Assembly: GCA_019930625.1 (NCBI GenBank)
Contig: CP082844.1
Span: 4,340,001-4,404,000, forward strand
Reading direction: 5' to 3'
Length of the DNA: 64,000 bases
Source: Nocardia asteroides
GTDB lineage: Bacteria; Actinomycetota; Actinomycetes; Mycobacteriales; Mycobacteriaceae
The notes under the pieces are model-generated. The model ran no database searches. It had not been told where the DNA came from and was given only the letters and a program-made list of their open reading frames with translations. Position 1 is the stretch's first letter; the number at the start of each line of letters is the position of its first letter. Of this stretch, positions 8,311 through 18,375 are shown in pieces. The position numbers and the translations under genes were made by a program.

Positions 8311-8336
8311 TGACGGCGTTGACCCCGAGAGGTGTT

Positions 8337-8705
8337 GTGGACCAACCGAACACGAACCCGACCAGCGGCTCCAGTGCCGCGGACCGGCTCGCTGACGACG
8401 ACTACCCCGCTTACAGCATGGGCCGGGCAGCGGAAATCCTCGGCGTCACCCCGGCCTTCCTGCGCGGCCTCGACGCCGCCGAGTTACTGACGCCACAGCG
8501 CTCCGAAGGCGGGCACCGCCGCTACTCCCGCCACCAATTGCGCCTCGCCGCCCGCGTCCGCCAGCTCGTCGACGACGGCAACACCCTCGAAGCAGCCGCC
8601 CGCATCGTCATCCTCGAAGATCAACTCGCCGAGGCTCGACGCCGCAACACCGAACTCCAGCACACCCTCGACCAGCGCGCCGACACCGCCGCCCACCCCG
8701 AATGA
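8337..8705 (+). CDS. MerR-family transcriptional regulator
   Basis: A 122-residue protein with a MerR-type winged helix: YSMGRAAEILGVTPAFLRGLDAAELLTPQRSEGGHRRYSRHQL (residues about 25-68), followed by a helix leading to a short dimerisation coiled coil (IVILEDQLAEARRRNTELQHTLDQ). No cysteine metal site is present, so it is not a metal sensor of the classic type. The GTG at 8337 is chosen because GAGAGG lies 4 bases upstream. The gene ends in an ATGA overlap with the next small gene, so the two are translationally coupled. Confidence 0.85.
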   Translation: MDQPNTNPTSGSSAADRLADDDYPAYSMGRAAEILGVTPAFLRGLDAAELLTPQRSEGGHRRYSRHQLRLAARVRQLVDDGNTLEAAARIVILEDQLAEARRRNTELQHTLDQRADTAAHPE

Positions 8706-8908
8706 GCTGGGATAGCGGTTACCGCGCCTTCCCACTGAGCACAACAGACAGTGGGATCACCGGCGCCGCCATATGCATCTTCGTCGATGCGGCGGGGCAG
8801 AGGCTTCAGGGCAGAGCCGTACCCGACGAAGACGCTGTCGCGACGATCGTGGCGGCCCTCAACCGCTCACTGGGCACCTGCATCGGCATCTCTCGGGCGC
8901 ATTCCTGA
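8702..8908 (+). CDS. Small protein resembling the LeuA allosteric (dimer regulatory) domain
   Basis: A 68-residue protein whose ATG overlaps the MerR stop. The segment AAICIFVDAAGQRLQGRAVPDEDAVATIVAALNRSL resembles the C-terminal regulatory domain of 2-isopropylmalate synthase, where leucine binds (strand, Asp-Gly turn, then helix ending in AlaLeuAsn). It is far too short to be catalytic. Tight coupling to the MerR gene suggests the small protein could modulate that regulator. The family match is by eye and weak; functional coupling is inference. Confidence 0.55.
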   Translation: MSWDSGYRAFPLSTTDSGITGAAICIFVDAAGQRLQGRAVPDEDAVATIVAALNRSLGTCIGISRAHS

Positions 8909-9153
8909 CGAGAACGGCGTGGCCGGGAACATCGACCCTCGATGCCGACCGGTCTTTGTCGGGGCCGTGGTCAGCCGAGGCCGAAGTCGGTCAGGCGAAA
9001 ACCGGATGCCGAGCGGTGGGCCTCGTCAATGATACTTTCAACAGATGTAGTCGCCGGTGTCTCCGTGTTCAGCAGCCAGCACAGCACCGATGGTCAGCGA
9101 CCCGTCGTACGCGGTGTCGCGTCCGAATCGGGTGGGGCAGAACGAGGATGAGC

Positions 9154-12100
9154 ATGACGGATACGGCGGCAGCTGCCCGCATCGGAACCGAGCAGGCAGT
9201 GACGGCCGCGGGCCAGGTCGAGTTGCGCCAACTGCTGGCCGGGTTGACGGCGGTGCGCGACGGTGATTTCGGCACCCGGCTACCGACGGACGCCGACGGG
9301 CTGCTCGGTGAGATCGCGACGGTGTTCAACGGCATGGTGGACCAGCTGTCGCTGTTCACCTCCGAGGTCACCCGCGTCGCGCGCGAGGTCGGTACGGACG
9401 GGCGGCTGGGTGGTCAAGCCGAGGTGCCCGGCGTGTCCGGCACCTGGAAGGACCTCACCGACTCGGTGAACGCGATGGCGGGCAACCTGACCAGCCAGGT
9501 GCGCGACATCGCCCAGGTCGCGACGGCCGTGGCGCGCGGCGACCTCTCCCAGAAGATCGACGTGGACGCGCGCGGTGAGATCCTGGAGTTGAAGGACACC
9601 GTCAACACGATGGTGGACCAACTGTCCGCGTTCGCGGACGAGGTCACCCGCGTGGCGCGCGAAGTGGGTTCGGAGGGCCGGCTGGGCGGTCAGGCGGAGG
9701 TGCCCGGCGTCGGCGGCGTGTGGCGCGATCTCACCGCCTCGGTGAACTTCATGGCGGGCAACCTGACCGACCAGGTCCGCAACATCGCCCAGGTGACGAC
9801 CGCGGTGGCCCGGGGCGATTTGAGCCAGAAGATCACGGTGAGCGCCCGCGGCGAGATCCTGGAGTTGAAGAACACCATCAACACGATGGTCGACCAGCTG
9901 TCGTCCTTCGCCGACGAGGTCACCCGGGTGTCGCGCGAGGTGGGCACGGAGGGCATCCTCGGTGGTCAGGCGGATGTCAAGGGCGTATCCGGTACCTGGC
10001 GCGACCTCACCGACTCGGTCAATTTCATGGCGGGCAATCTGACAGCGCAGGTGCGTTCGATCGCTCAGGTCGCCACCGCGGTGGCCCAGGGTGATCTGTC
10101 CCAGAAGATCAGGGTGGACGCGCGGGGCGAGATCCTGGAGTTGAAGAACACCATCAACACGATGGTCGATCAGCTCTCGGCGTTCGCCGACGAGGTCACC
10201 CGCGTCGCCCGCGAAGTGGGCACCGAGGGCCGGCTGGGCGGTCAGGCGGACGTCAAGGGCGTCTCCGGCACCTGGAAGGACCTCACCGAGTCGGTCAACG
10301 TGATGGCCGACAACCTCACCGCGCAGGTGCGTTCGATCGCGCAGGTCACGACCGCGGTCGCCCGCGGCGACCTGAGCCAGAAGATCCGGGTGGACGCGCG
10401 CGGTGAGATCTTGGAGCTCAAGGAGACCATCAACACGATGGTCGATCAGCTCTCGGCCTTCGCCGACGAGGTCACCCGCGTCGCCCGAGAGGTCGGCACC
10501 GAGGGCAACCTCGGCGGCCAGGCGACGGTGCGGGGTGTGTCGGGCACCTGGAAGGACCTGACCGACAACGTCAATGTCATGGCCTCCAACCTGACCGGCC
10601 AGGTGCGCTCGATCGCTCAGGTCGCCACGGCGGTGGCGCGCGGCGATCTGAGCCAGAAGATCACCGTGGAGGCGAAGGGCGAGGTCGCGGCGCTCGCCGG
10701 TGTGATCAACACGATGGTCGACACGCTGTCCGCCTTCGCCGACGAGGTCACCCGTGTCGCCCGGGAGGTCGGCACCGAGGGCATGCTCGGCGGTCAGGCG
10801 CGGGTACCGAACGTGGCGGGCACCTGGAAGGACCTGACCGACAACGTCAACTCGATGGCGAACAACCTGACCAACCAGGTCCGCAACATCGCCCAGGTCA
10901 CCACCGCGGTGGCGCAGGGCGATCTGACCCGCAAGATCGACGTGGACGCTCGCGGCGAGATCCTCGAGTTGAAGACCACGATCAACACGATGGTCGACCA
11001 GCTTTCCGCGTTCGCGGCCGAGGTGACCCGCGTCGCCCGCGAGGTGGGGTCGGAGGGCCGGCTGGGCGGGCAGGCCGAGGTCGAGGGAGTCTCGGGCACG
11101 TGGAAGCGGCTGACCGAGAACGTCAACGGGCTGGCGGGCAACCTGACCCGCCAGGTCCGCGCCATCGCCGCGGTCACCAGCGCCGTGGCCGAGGGCGACC
11201 TGACCCGCTCCATCACCGTGGAGGCCTCCGGCGAGGTCGCGGAGCTGAAGGACAACATCAACGCGATGGTGGAGTCCCTGCGTGAGACCACCATGGCCAA
11301 CCAGGATCAGGACTGGTTGAAGACCAACCTGGCCCGCATCTCCGGTCTCATGCAGGGACAGCGCGACCTGCATGTGGTGGCCGGATTGATCATGGACGAG
11401 CTGGCGCCGTTGGTCTCCGCGCAGTTCGGTGCGTTCTACCTTGCCGACGACAGCGACGAGCAGCCGGAGCTGCGGCTGATCAGCTCCTACGGCAGTCCGG
11501 AGGAACCGGGCAGCCCGACGCGGTTCGCCTTCGGCCAGTCCCTGGTAGGCCAGGCCGCCCGCAGTCGCCGCACGATCGCCGTGGAGAACGTGCCCGGCGA
11601 CTACGTCACCATCTCCTCCGGACTGGGACAGATCGCGCCGCTCAACCTGCTGATGCTGCCGATCGTGGTGGAGGATCAGGTCCTCGGTGTGATCGAGCTG
11701 GCTACGCTGCACCGCTTCACCCGCATCCACCGGGACTTCCTCGACCAGCTGATGGAGACGGTGGGCGTCAACGTCAACACCATCATCGCCAACGCCCGCA
11801 CCGACGAGCTGCTGGTCGAGTCCCAGCGCCTGACCACCGAACTGCAAGCCCGTTCCGAGGAGTTGCAGGTGCAGCAGGAAGAGCTGCAGCGATCCAACGC
11901 CGAGCTCGAGGACAAGGCGGCTCTGCTGGCCATGCAGAACCGCGACATCGAAGCCAAGAACCTCCAGATCGAGCAGGCCAGGCAGGAACTGGAGACCCGC
12001 GCCCAGCAGCTCGCGCTCGCTTCGAAGTACAAGTCGGAGTTCCTGGCCAATATGAGCCACGAACTGCGCACCCCGCTGAACAGTCTGCTGATCCTCGCGC

Positions 12101-13689
12101 AATTGCTGGCCCAGAACCCGAGTCGCAACCTCACGCCCAAGCAGGTCGAGTACGCGGGCATCATCCACTCGGCGGGCTCGGACCTGTTGCAGCTGATCAA
12201 CGACATCCTCGATCTGTCCAAGGTGGAGGCGGGCAAGATGGACCTCACGCCCGAGCGCGTGTCGTTGCGTCAGCTGCTGGACTACGTCGAGGCCACCTTC
12301 CGGCCGATGACCACCCAGAAGAGTCTGCGCTTCCGCGTCACGACTTCGCCCGGCCTGCCGTTGGACCTGCTCACCGACGACTCCCGGCTGCGTCAGGTGC
12401 TGCGCAATCTGCTGTCCAACGCGGTGAAGTTCACCGAGACCGGGTCGGTGCAGCTGCGGATCGAGCCCGCGGAGGCGAGCGAGCTGCCCGCCGCCGTGCG
12501 CCAGCACGGCGCCGCCGTCGCGTTCCGGGTGATCGACACCGGTATCGGCATCGCCGAACACCAACTGGAGTCGATCTTCGGCGCGTTCCAGCAGGCCGAC
12601 GGCACGACCAGCCGCAAGTACGGCGGCACCGGCCTCGGCCTGTCGATCAGCCGGGAGATCGCCTACCTGCTCGGCGGCGCCATCAGCGCCGAAAGCACGC
12701 TCGGCCAGGGCAGCACGTTCACGCTGTATCTCCCGGTCGCCCGGCCGGACTTCCAGGACGCGCCGCCCCGTGAGCGGGAGGACGACGCACAGCAGCCCGA
12801 CAGCCGCCCGGCGCAGATTCCGGCTCCCGCCACGCCCCAGCAGCACCGCCGATTGCTGGTCGTGGAGGAACGCCCGCAAGGCCTGCTGTCGCTGGTCGCG
12901 CAGAGCGCCGTCGCCGAACTGGCGGACAGCAACGACCCACGCGGTCCGGTCCAGGTCGTCACGACGGTCGGGGTGGAAGAGGCGGCGGCGGCGCTGGCTG
13001 CCGAAGCGTTCCACTGCGTGGTGCTCGAGATGGACATGCCCGACGGCGCCGCGCTGCGATTCCTGGAGACGATGGACGGAGACGCCGCGTTGAGCGGCGT
13101 GCCGGTCCTCGTCCACAACCGCAGGCTCGACGCCGAGCAGGAACGCGTGCTGCAACATCGCGCCACACGCCAGCCGTTGGAGTTGCTGTCCAGCCTGGAC
13201 GATCTGCGGGAACGGATCGTTCTGCACGTCACCGCCGAGGCGCCCGGCGACATGGTGCCCCTGGTACGTCGCGAGGACGCACCGGCCGCCGCGCCGCACC
13301 ATCCCGACGGCAAGCTCGCAGGCCGCACGGTGCTCATCATCGATGACGACGCCCGTAACCTCTTCGCGCTCAGCAGCATCCTCGAACTGCACGGCATGAG
13401 CGTGCTGCACGCGGAGGACGGGCGCGAGGGCATCGACAAGCTGCTCGCTCACCCGGAGACGGACCTGCTCCTGATGGACGTGATGATGCCCGAGATGGAC
13501 GGTTATACCGCGACGGCCAAGATCCGCGAGATGCCGCAGTACGAGAACCTGCCGATCATCGCCGTGACGGCCAAGGCGATGCTGGGCGACCGCGAGAAGA
13601 GTCTCGCCGCAGGCGCCAACGACTACGTCACCAAGCCGGTCGACGCGGACGCGCTGATCGCGTGCATCCAGCACTGGCTGGGTGTCTGA
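9154..13689 (+). CDS. Soluble poly-HAMP hybrid histidine kinase (15 HAMP units, GAF, HisKA, HATPase, pseudo-receiver, receiver)
   Basis: A 1,511-residue cytoplasmic kinase with no membrane segment. Residues 23-720 are tandem HAMP units arranged as 92-residue pairs (six full pairs at 115-666 plus partial ends), like fungal group III (Nik1-type) osmosensors. A GAF domain follows (about 735-890), then a coiled coil. The HisKA box [14 protein letters not shown] has His969, and the ATPase domain has [20 protein letters not shown] and GGTGLGLSI. Two receiver-like domains end the protein. The first has Glu1292 where the phospho-Asp should be ([10 protein letters not shown]); the second is canonical ([13 protein letters not shown], Asp1442). 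The ATG at 9154 is chosen for the GAGG six bases upstream. The stop overlaps the next gene's ATG. Confidence 0.92.
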   Translation: MTDTAAAARIGTEQAVTAAGQVELRQLLAGLTAVRDGDFGTRLPTDADGLLGEIATVFNGMVDQLSLFTSEVTRVAREVGTDGRLGGQAEVPGVSGTWKDLTDSVNAMAGNLTSQVRDIAQVATAVARGDLSQKIDVDARGEILELKDTVNTMVDQLSAFADEVTRVAREVGSEGRLGGQAEVPGVGGVWRDLTASVNFMAGNLTDQVRNIAQVTTAVARGDLSQKITVSARGEILELKNTINTMVDQLSSFADEVTRVSREVGTEGILGGQADVKGVSGTWRDLTDSVNFMAGNLTAQVRSIAQVATAVAQGDLSQKIRVDARGEILELKNTINTMVDQLSAFADEVTRVAREVGTEGRLGGQADVKGVSGTWKDLTESVNVMADNLTAQVRSIAQVTTAVARGDLSQKIRVDARGEILELKETINTMVDQLSAFADEVTRVAREVGTEGNLGGQATVRGVSGTWKDLTDNVNVMASNLTGQVRSIAQVATAVARGDLSQKITVEAKGEVAALAGVINTMVDTLSAFADEVTRVAREVGTEGMLGGQARVPNVAGTWKDLTDNVNSMANNLTNQVRNIAQVTTAVAQGDLTRKIDVDARGEILELKTTINTMVDQLSAFAAEVTRVAREVGSEGRLGGQAEVEGVSGTWKRLTENVNGLAGNLTRQVRAIAAVTSAVAEGDLTRSITVEASGEVAELKDNINAMVESLRETTMANQDQDWLKTNLARISGLMQGQRDLHVVAGLIMDELAPLVSAQFGAFYLADDSDEQPELRLISSYGSPEEPGSPTRFAFGQSLVGQAARSRRTIAVENVPGDYVTISSGLGQIAPLNLLMLPIVVEDQVLGVIELATLHRFTRIHRDFLDQLMETVGVNVNTIIANARTDELLVESQRLTTELQARSEELQVQQEELQRSNAELEDKAALLAMQNRDIEAKNLQIEQARQELETRAQQLALASKYKSEFLANMSHELRTPLNSLLILAQLLAQNPSRNLTPKQVEYAGIIHSAGSDLLQLINDILDLSKVEAGKMDLTPERVSLRQLLDYVEATFRPMTTQKSLRFRVTTSPGLPLDLLTDDSRLRQVLRNLLSNAVKFTETGSVQLRIEPAEASELPAAVRQHGAAVAFRVIDTGIGIAEHQLESIFGAFQQADGTTSRKYGGTGLGLSISREIAYLLGGAISAESTLGQGSTFTLYLPVARPDFQDAPPREREDDAQQPDSRPAQIPAPATPQQHRRLLVVEERPQGLLSLVAQSAVAELADSNDPRGPVQVVTTVGVEEAAAALAAEAFHCVVLEMDMPDGAALRFLETMDGDAALSGVPVLVHNRRLDAEQERVLQHRATRQPLELLSSLDDLRERIVLHVTAEAPGDMVPLVRREDAPAAAPHHPDGKLAGRTVLIIDDDARNLFALSSILELHGMSVLHAEDGREGIDKLLAHPETDLLLMDVMMPEMDGYTATAKIREMPQYENLPIIAVTAKAMLGDREKSLAAGANDYVTKPVDADALIACIQHWLGV
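9496..11151 (+). repeat. Six tandem 276-bp coding repeats (HAMP pairs)
   Basis: Six consecutive 92-codon units begin QVR.IAQV.TAVA.GDLS.KI and end VNxMAxNLT. Each encodes two HAMP modules of about 46 residues. Conservation extends to DNA, so the array is prone to unequal recombination and assembly collapse. Flanking half-units at both ends bring the count to 15 HAMP modules. Confidence 0.9.
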
Positions 13690-16073
13690 TGACCGACCTG
13701 GAAAGCCCCGGCACAGAGACCGAGACGACACCGAACGAGCCCCCGGGCGCGGGGGCCACCGTCCACCGCCTCGCGGCCACCGTGGAGCGGTTGCGCCAGC
13801 AGATCCAGCAGGCTCAGGCGACCGCCGACGGACGCGCGCTGATCGAGATGGCCAAGGGCGTACTGGTCGAACGGCTGCGCTGCGGGCCCGCGCAGGCGGT
13901 GCGGCAGCTCGAGGCCCTCGCCGAGCAAGCGGGCATCACTCCCCTGGAGTTGGCCGCCGACCTGGTCAACCAGGCGGCGCAGGACAAGGTCAGCGCGGTG
14001 GTGGGGGAGTTCCTGCTGCGTACCGCCACGCCGGAGGAGCCATCGGCGGCTGTGCGGTTGCGCACCGCCGAGAGCGGGCTGCTCGCCGCCGGCGACACGC
14101 AACGCGTGGCGGAGTCGGTGCTGGAGCACGCCGTGACGCCGCTGGGCGCCACGGCAGTGGCGATCTGGTCCGCGGGAGCAGACGCGTCGCTGACCCTGGC
14201 GGGTTTCGCCGGCATCGTCCCGCACGAAGCCGAGCGATGGCGGTATGTGCCGCCCGGCGTGGCCACCCCGGCACGGCAGGCACTGGTGGAGCGCAACGCG
14301 GTGTGGATCGAAGACCTGGGCCGGTCCGGCCTGCCGTCGATCGGTGACCGCGACGGTGGCCGCGCGGCGATCCCGGCGGCAGCTGGGGGCAAGCTGCTCG
14401 GCGTGCTCGAGGTGTGCTGGCCGCAGCCGCTCGAGCCGCAGCCGCCGCAGGTGCACCGGCAGTTGGAGGCGCTGGCCGAGTTGTGCGCGCACACCCTGGA
14501 GTCGGACCTGGCCCCTGTGCGCGCACCGGTCCGGCCCGACGTCGCGGAACTCGTACGGCTCGCGGACGGCCTTTTCGACCCGGCGCTCGTGCTGCTGCCC
14601 CACCACGACGACGACGGCGCGCTCGTCGACTTCTGCATCCACCACGTCAACAGTTGCTTCGTCGACCCGGCAGGCCGTCCCCGCGGCCTGGTCAACGGCG
14701 CGCTGCTGCTCGAGGCGTACCCGCTGGCCGCGGGTGAGGGGCAGCTGTTCGGGCGGATCGAGCACGTCTTCGCCACCGGCGAGACCTATCGCTCCGACCG
14801 AGTGATGCTGACCGAGCTGGTCGACCAGGTGCCGCTGACCGTCTCGACCGCGCTCAGCATCAGCCGCCATGGCGATACCGTGCTCGTGGTATGGAGGGTG
14901 GAGGACGAGACGGCGCGGCTGGCGACGCTGTTGCAGCACGCGCAGCGCCTGGGCCGGGTCGGTGGGTTCGAGGAGAACGCGGCCACCGGCGAGATCACCT
15001 GGAGCAGCCAGCTTTTCGCTCTCTACGGGCTGGCCCCGACCGCGACCCCGATTCCGCTCGCGCAGTTGCCCGGGCACGTCCACGCCGACGACGCCGATGC
15101 GGTGGGGCGGTTCCTGCGGACTCTGCTGCGCTACCGCCGCTCGGCCTCCACCGCGTTCCGCCTGATCCGGCCGGACGGCGTGACCCGGCACATCCGGATC
15201 GTCGCCGAACCGGTCCTGGAGGCGGGGCACCTTGCCGTCATCCGCGGCGCCTATCAGGACATCTCCGCCCAGCACTGGACCGAGGTCGCGCTGTCGGCGA
15301 CGCGCGACCGGCTCGCGCACACCGAGCAGCACGCCGCCGAACAGAGCCTGCTGGCGCGGCAGCTCCAGCAGGCGATCATGCCGGACGCGCAGCCGTCCAT
15401 CGAGGCGTTCGGGCTGCGCATCGCGGTGCGATACCGACCCGCCGAGCAGGACCACACCGTCGGCGGCGACTGGTACGACGCGGTCGTGCTGCCTTCCAAG
15501 CAGATCATGGTGTCCGTCGGCGACATCACCGGCCACGGCATCAAGGCGGCCACCGGCATGGTCGTGCTACGCAACGCCCTGCGCGGCCTCGCCGCCACGG
15601 GCGCAGGACCGGGTCAGATGCTGACCTGGCTGAACCAGGTGGCCCACCACCTGACCGACAACATCTTCGCCACCGCCATCTGCGGGCTCTACGACCCGCA
15701 CACCCGGGTGCTGCGCTGGGCCCGGGCGGGCCATCTACCCCCGGTGCTGATACGCGACGGCCAAGCGTCCAGCCTGCCCATGCTGGCGGGGATGCTCCTC
15801 GGCGCTGTCGCGGAAACGACGTTCGAGGAAGCCGAACTCCAACTGGAACCCGACGACACACTCCTGCTCTACACCGACGGGCTGATCGAGCGCCGGGATC
15901 GGCTGCTCGACGAGTGTGTGGAACGGCTGCTCGCGACGTCGGCACAGCTCACCGGTAGCTTGGACGACCGTCTCGACGAGTTGCTCGACGGTAGCGATGC
16001 CGACACCGACGACGACACCTGCGTGGTGGGCATCCAAGTGGGACCTGGCCAGGACTCGTCGAGCAACTGCTAG
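13689..16073 (+). CDS. ANTAR-GAF-PAS-SpoIIE (PP2C-type) phosphatase
   Basis: A 794-residue multidomain protein. It has an ANTAR-like helical domain (residues about 30-95, ALIEMAKGVLVERLRCGPAQAVRQLEALAEQAG), a GAF-like domain (about 115-275), two PAS-like regions (about 285-400 and 420-530, the second with GGFEENAATGEITWSSQLFALYGL), and a C-terminal SpoIIE phosphatase (about 555-785). The phosphatase carries metal-binding acids in VGGDWYDAVVL, VSVGDITGHGIKAA, LLLYTDGLIERRD and DDDTCVVGI. Such enzymes dephosphorylate anti-sigma-factor antagonists. Its start overlaps the kinase stop (TGATG), so both act in one pathway. Putting ANTAR at the N-terminus of a phosphatase is unusual. Confidence 0.88.
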   Translation: MTDLESPGTETETTPNEPPGAGATVHRLAATVERLRQQIQQAQATADGRALIEMAKGVLVERLRCGPAQAVRQLEALAEQAGITPLELAADLVNQAAQDKVSAVVGEFLLRTATPEEPSAAVRLRTAESGLLAAGDTQRVAESVLEHAVTPLGATAVAIWSAGADASLTLAGFAGIVPHEAERWRYVPPGVATPARQALVERNAVWIEDLGRSGLPSIGDRDGGRAAIPAAAGGKLLGVLEVCWPQPLEPQPPQVHRQLEALAELCAHTLESDLAPVRAPVRPDVAELVRLADGLFDPALVLLPHHDDDGALVDFCIHHVNSCFVDPAGRPRGLVNGALLLEAYPLAAGEGQLFGRIEHVFATGETYRSDRVMLTELVDQVPLTVSTALSISRHGDTVLVVWRVEDETARLATLLQHAQRLGRVGGFEENAATGEITWSSQLFALYGLAPTATPIPLAQLPGHVHADDADAVGRFLRTLLRYRRSASTAFRLIRPDGVTRHIRIVAEPVLEAGHLAVIRGAYQDISAQHWTEVALSATRDRLAHTEQHAAEQSLLARQLQQAIMPDAQPSIEAFGLRIAVRYRPAEQDHTVGGDWYDAVVLPSKQIMVSVGDITGHGIKAATGMVVLRNALRGLAATGAGPGQMLTWLNQVAHHLTDNIFATAICGLYDPHTRVLRWARAGHLPPVLIRDGQASSLPMLAGMLLGAVAETTFEEAELQLEPDDTLLLYTDGLIERRDRLLDECVERLLATSAQLTGSLDDRLDELLDGSDADTDDDTCVVGIQVGPGQDSSSNC

Positions 16074-16256
16074 CAGCTCTACGCACCCGGCTCCACGGCG
16101 ACGTACGGCGCTGCACCCGGGAGGGCCTTCATGCAGGCGTCGCCGTCGGTGCGAGCCCGCCCGGTTCGGCGGGACGCCGGCCTGCTCGCGGAGCCAGGTC
16201 CGTGGGCGCGGTGAATGTGCTCCTAAGTGGCGGCGGCAGGGAGCATGATGGGACAG

Positions 16257-16931
16257 ATGAGTGATGCCAGTGGGCCGGACGCCGCGGCCGGGCCGGACAG
16301 CGCCGGGCCGGAAGCGGAGGGCCGTGACCGGGTCGGCAGTTTCCGGTTCTGGTTCGACGATCAGCGTTGGGAATGGTCCGACGAGGTCGCCGAGTTGTAC
16401 GGCTACGTCCCTGGTCAGGTGCATCCGACCACCGAACTGGTGCTGTCGCACAAGCACCCCGCCGACCGCGCCGCGGTGGCCGACGCTTTGGCCATCGCGG
16501 TGCGCGATCACGGTGCGTTCTGCAGCCGCCACCGCATCATCGACACGGCGGGCCGCCTCCGCCACGTGCTGGTGGTCGCCGACCATATCTTCGACGCCAC
16601 CGGTGCGGTCGTGGGCACCTCCGGTTATTTCATCGATCTGACCGCCACCGTCGACCAGCAGCGACGCGAAGCCATCGATGAAACGCTGCCGGAAGTGGTC
16701 GAGGCCCGCGCGGCGATCGAACAGGCCAAGGGAATGCTGATGCTCGCCTACGGGCTGACCGCCGAGCAAGCTTTTCAGGTCTTGCGGTGGCGGTCGCAGG
16801 AAACCAACACCAAACTGCGGGTGCTGGCGACCAAACTGGTCACCGTGGCGGCGGCGGGCGGTGGTGGCCCTGTCCAGCTACGTACCCAGCTGGACCATCT
16901 CCTGCTGACCATCCACGAGTATCCCGACTGA
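16257..16931 (+). CDS. PAS-ANTAR protein
   Basis: A 224-residue protein with a PAS-3 fold sensor (residues about 25-130: FWFDDQRWEWSDEVAELYGYVPGQVHPT, then RLRHVLVVADHIFDATGAVVGTSGYFIDLT) and a C-terminal ANTAR domain (about 145-200: ARAAIEQAKGMLMLAYGLTAEQAFQVLRWRSQETNTKLRVLATKLV). This is the usual architecture of signal-responsive RNA-binding antiterminators. Several in-frame ATGs (16245, 16248, 16257) crowd the start; 16257 is chosen from the GGGA upstream. It follows the phosphatase after 180 bp on the same strand. Confidence 0.85.
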   Translation: MSDASGPDAAAGPDSAGPEAEGRDRVGSFRFWFDDQRWEWSDEVAELYGYVPGQVHPTTELVLSHKHPADRAAVADALAIAVRDHGAFCSRHRIIDTAGRLRHVLVVADHIFDATGAVVGTSGYFIDLTATVDQQRREAIDETLPEVVEARAAIEQAKGMLMLAYGLTAEQAFQVLRWRSQETNTKLRVLATKLVTVAAAGGGGPVQLRTQLDHLLLTIHEYPD

Positions 16932-16950
16932 CCTCGGCAGCGCCCCCGGC

Positions 16951-16975
16951 GTTTGAGCACCGTCGCTCCGGGCAC
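16951..16975 (+). promoter_or_regulatory. Weak SigF-like promoter upstream of yihY-family gene
   Basis: GTTT at 16951, a 15-bp spacer, then GGGCAC at 16970 approximates the actinobacterial SigF consensus (GGTTT-N15-GGGTA), with one mismatch in the minus-10 core. It precedes the membrane protein gene by about 70 bp. Suggestive only. Confidence 0.3.
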
Positions 16976-17045
16976 AACTCGTTCAACGCGGAGCACTGGC
17001 ATTCCGCGTGTGATCGAGAGACGCGTTCGAGCGAGGCGAAACGAG

Positions 17046-18143
17046 ATGGCGACAGATCGCGGCGGACTGAACCGGTACGAGAGCAGCGCCGAAGATCCGG
17101 CGAGTACGCAGGATCACGTCCAGGCGCGAGGTCGGGCGACCGATACCGGAGCCCGGCCGGATCTCGACTCGAACGAGCCGAGCAGCCCGGCCGAACTGTC
17201 GAAACCGTCGTTGCTCGCGGTCGTCAAACGCGCGGCCTCCGAATTCCAGCGCGACAACCTGACCGACTTGGCCGCCGCACTCACCTACTACGCGGTGTTG
17301 GCTATCGTGCCGGGCCTTATCGTCCTGGTGTCGCTGCTCGGGCTGCTGGGGCCCAACGCCGCCGACGAGCTCGTGAGGCAGGCGCAGCAGATCGCGCCGG
17401 GCTCGAGCGCCGACTTCGTGCACACACTCATCACCCAGGCTCAGGCCAACAAGCAAGGCGCGGGCCTCGGGGCGATACTCGGTCTCGCCGTTGCGTTGTG
17501 GTCGGCGTCGGGCTATGTCGCCGCGTTCATGCGCGCATCGAACGTGGTGTACGGCATCGGGGAGGGGCGCCCCATCTGGAAGACCACGCCGATCCGGCTC
17601 GGCGTCACCATCGTCGCGGTGATCCTCCTGGTGATCAGCACGGCCATAGTCGTGGCGAGCGGTCCGGTCGCCCAGCAGATCGGCGACTTCCTGGGTGTCG
17701 GGAACACCGCAGTGACGATCTGGAACATCGTGAAGTGGCCGGTGTTGTTCGTCCTGCTGTCGGTGCTGCTGGCCATCCTGTTCTGGGCCAGCCCGAACGC
17801 CCGACAGGGCGGGGTGAAATGGATCAGCCCTGGCGGCGTTGTCGCAGTCCTCATCTGGCTGATCGTCTCGGTGTTGTTCGCCGTCTATATCGCCAACTTC
17901 TCCTCCTACGACAAGACGTACGGGTCGCTGGCGGGTGTCGTGATCTTTCTCGTGTGGTTGTGGCTGAGCAACATCGCGCTGTTGCTGGGCGCCGAGATCA
18001 ACGCCGAGCTCGATCACGGCAAAGCCATCGCTCAGGGCTTGCCGGAGGACGTCGAACCTTTCGCCGAGCCGCGTGATACCCGCAAGCTCGGCGCGGCGGA
18101 AAAGGAAGCAGCACAGGCCGCGAGGTCCGCTCGGCGCGAGTGA
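17046..18143 (+). CDS. YihY/BrkB-family inner-membrane protein
   Basis: A 365-residue membrane protein. After a polar N-terminus of about 55 residues come the family hallmarks: FQRDNLTDLAAALTYYAVLAIVPGLIVLVSLLGLLG, LGLAVALWSASGYVAAFMRASNVVYG, and hydrophobic segments around VTIVAVILLVISTAIVVASG, WPVLFVLLSVLLAILFW, VVAVLIWLIVSVLFAVYIANF and VVIFLVWLWLSNIALLLGAEIN. Six membrane helices are expected. The family was once miscalled ribonuclease BN; its real role is unsettled. The start at 17046 (MATDRGG) is chosen over an upstream frame extension. It follows the PAS-ANTAR gene. Confidence 0.9.
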   Translation: MATDRGGLNRYESSAEDPASTQDHVQARGRATDTGARPDLDSNEPSSPAELSKPSLLAVVKRAASEFQRDNLTDLAAALTYYAVLAIVPGLIVLVSLLGLLGPNAADELVRQAQQIAPGSSADFVHTLITQAQANKQGAGLGAILGLAVALWSASGYVAAFMRASNVVYGIGEGRPIWKTTPIRLGVTIVAVILLVISTAIVVASGPVAQQIGDFLGVGNTAVTIWNIVKWPVLFVLLSVLLAILFWASPNARQGGVKWISPGGVVAVLIWLIVSVLFAVYIANFSSYDKTYGSLAGVVIFLVWLWLSNIALLLGAEINAELDHGKAIAQGLPEDVEPFAEPRDTRKLGAAEKEAAQAARSARRE

Positions 18144-18375
18144 AACGCGGGGTGTATCTTCGGCGCGTTCCAGCCCGATGAACTGCCGATATTTGAGACA
18201 ATCAGGGTGGACGCGTACTCGGTGCGCACAGGATCTTTTCATGCGCGTCAGGCATCCAATTGTTCCGCCGTGAGCATTCACGGTGCGGGAGTCGGCGATA
18301 TCGAACAAACGACTTCGTACGGCGAGCACGTTCGATTCATTGCGACGCGTCAAGAGATCAGCGAGGACTCTCGGC

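Noticed and set aside
9496..11151. Regularly spaced repeats considered as a CRISPR-like or satellite array
   Set aside because: The 276-bp period is in frame and encodes HAMP pairs; there are no short repeats with unique spacers.
9280..13731. A 1,483-codon open frame on the minus strand opposite the poly-HAMP kinase
   Set aside because: It mirrors the repetitive, GC-biased kinase gene. Its translation is His/Val/Gly/Asp-rich without any domain, while the plus strand encodes clear kinase motifs.
13623..15536. Long minus-strand frame opposite the SpoIIE phosphatase
   Set aside because: Composition is typical of an antisense shadow in GC-rich DNA, and the plus-strand protein has all catalytic motifs.
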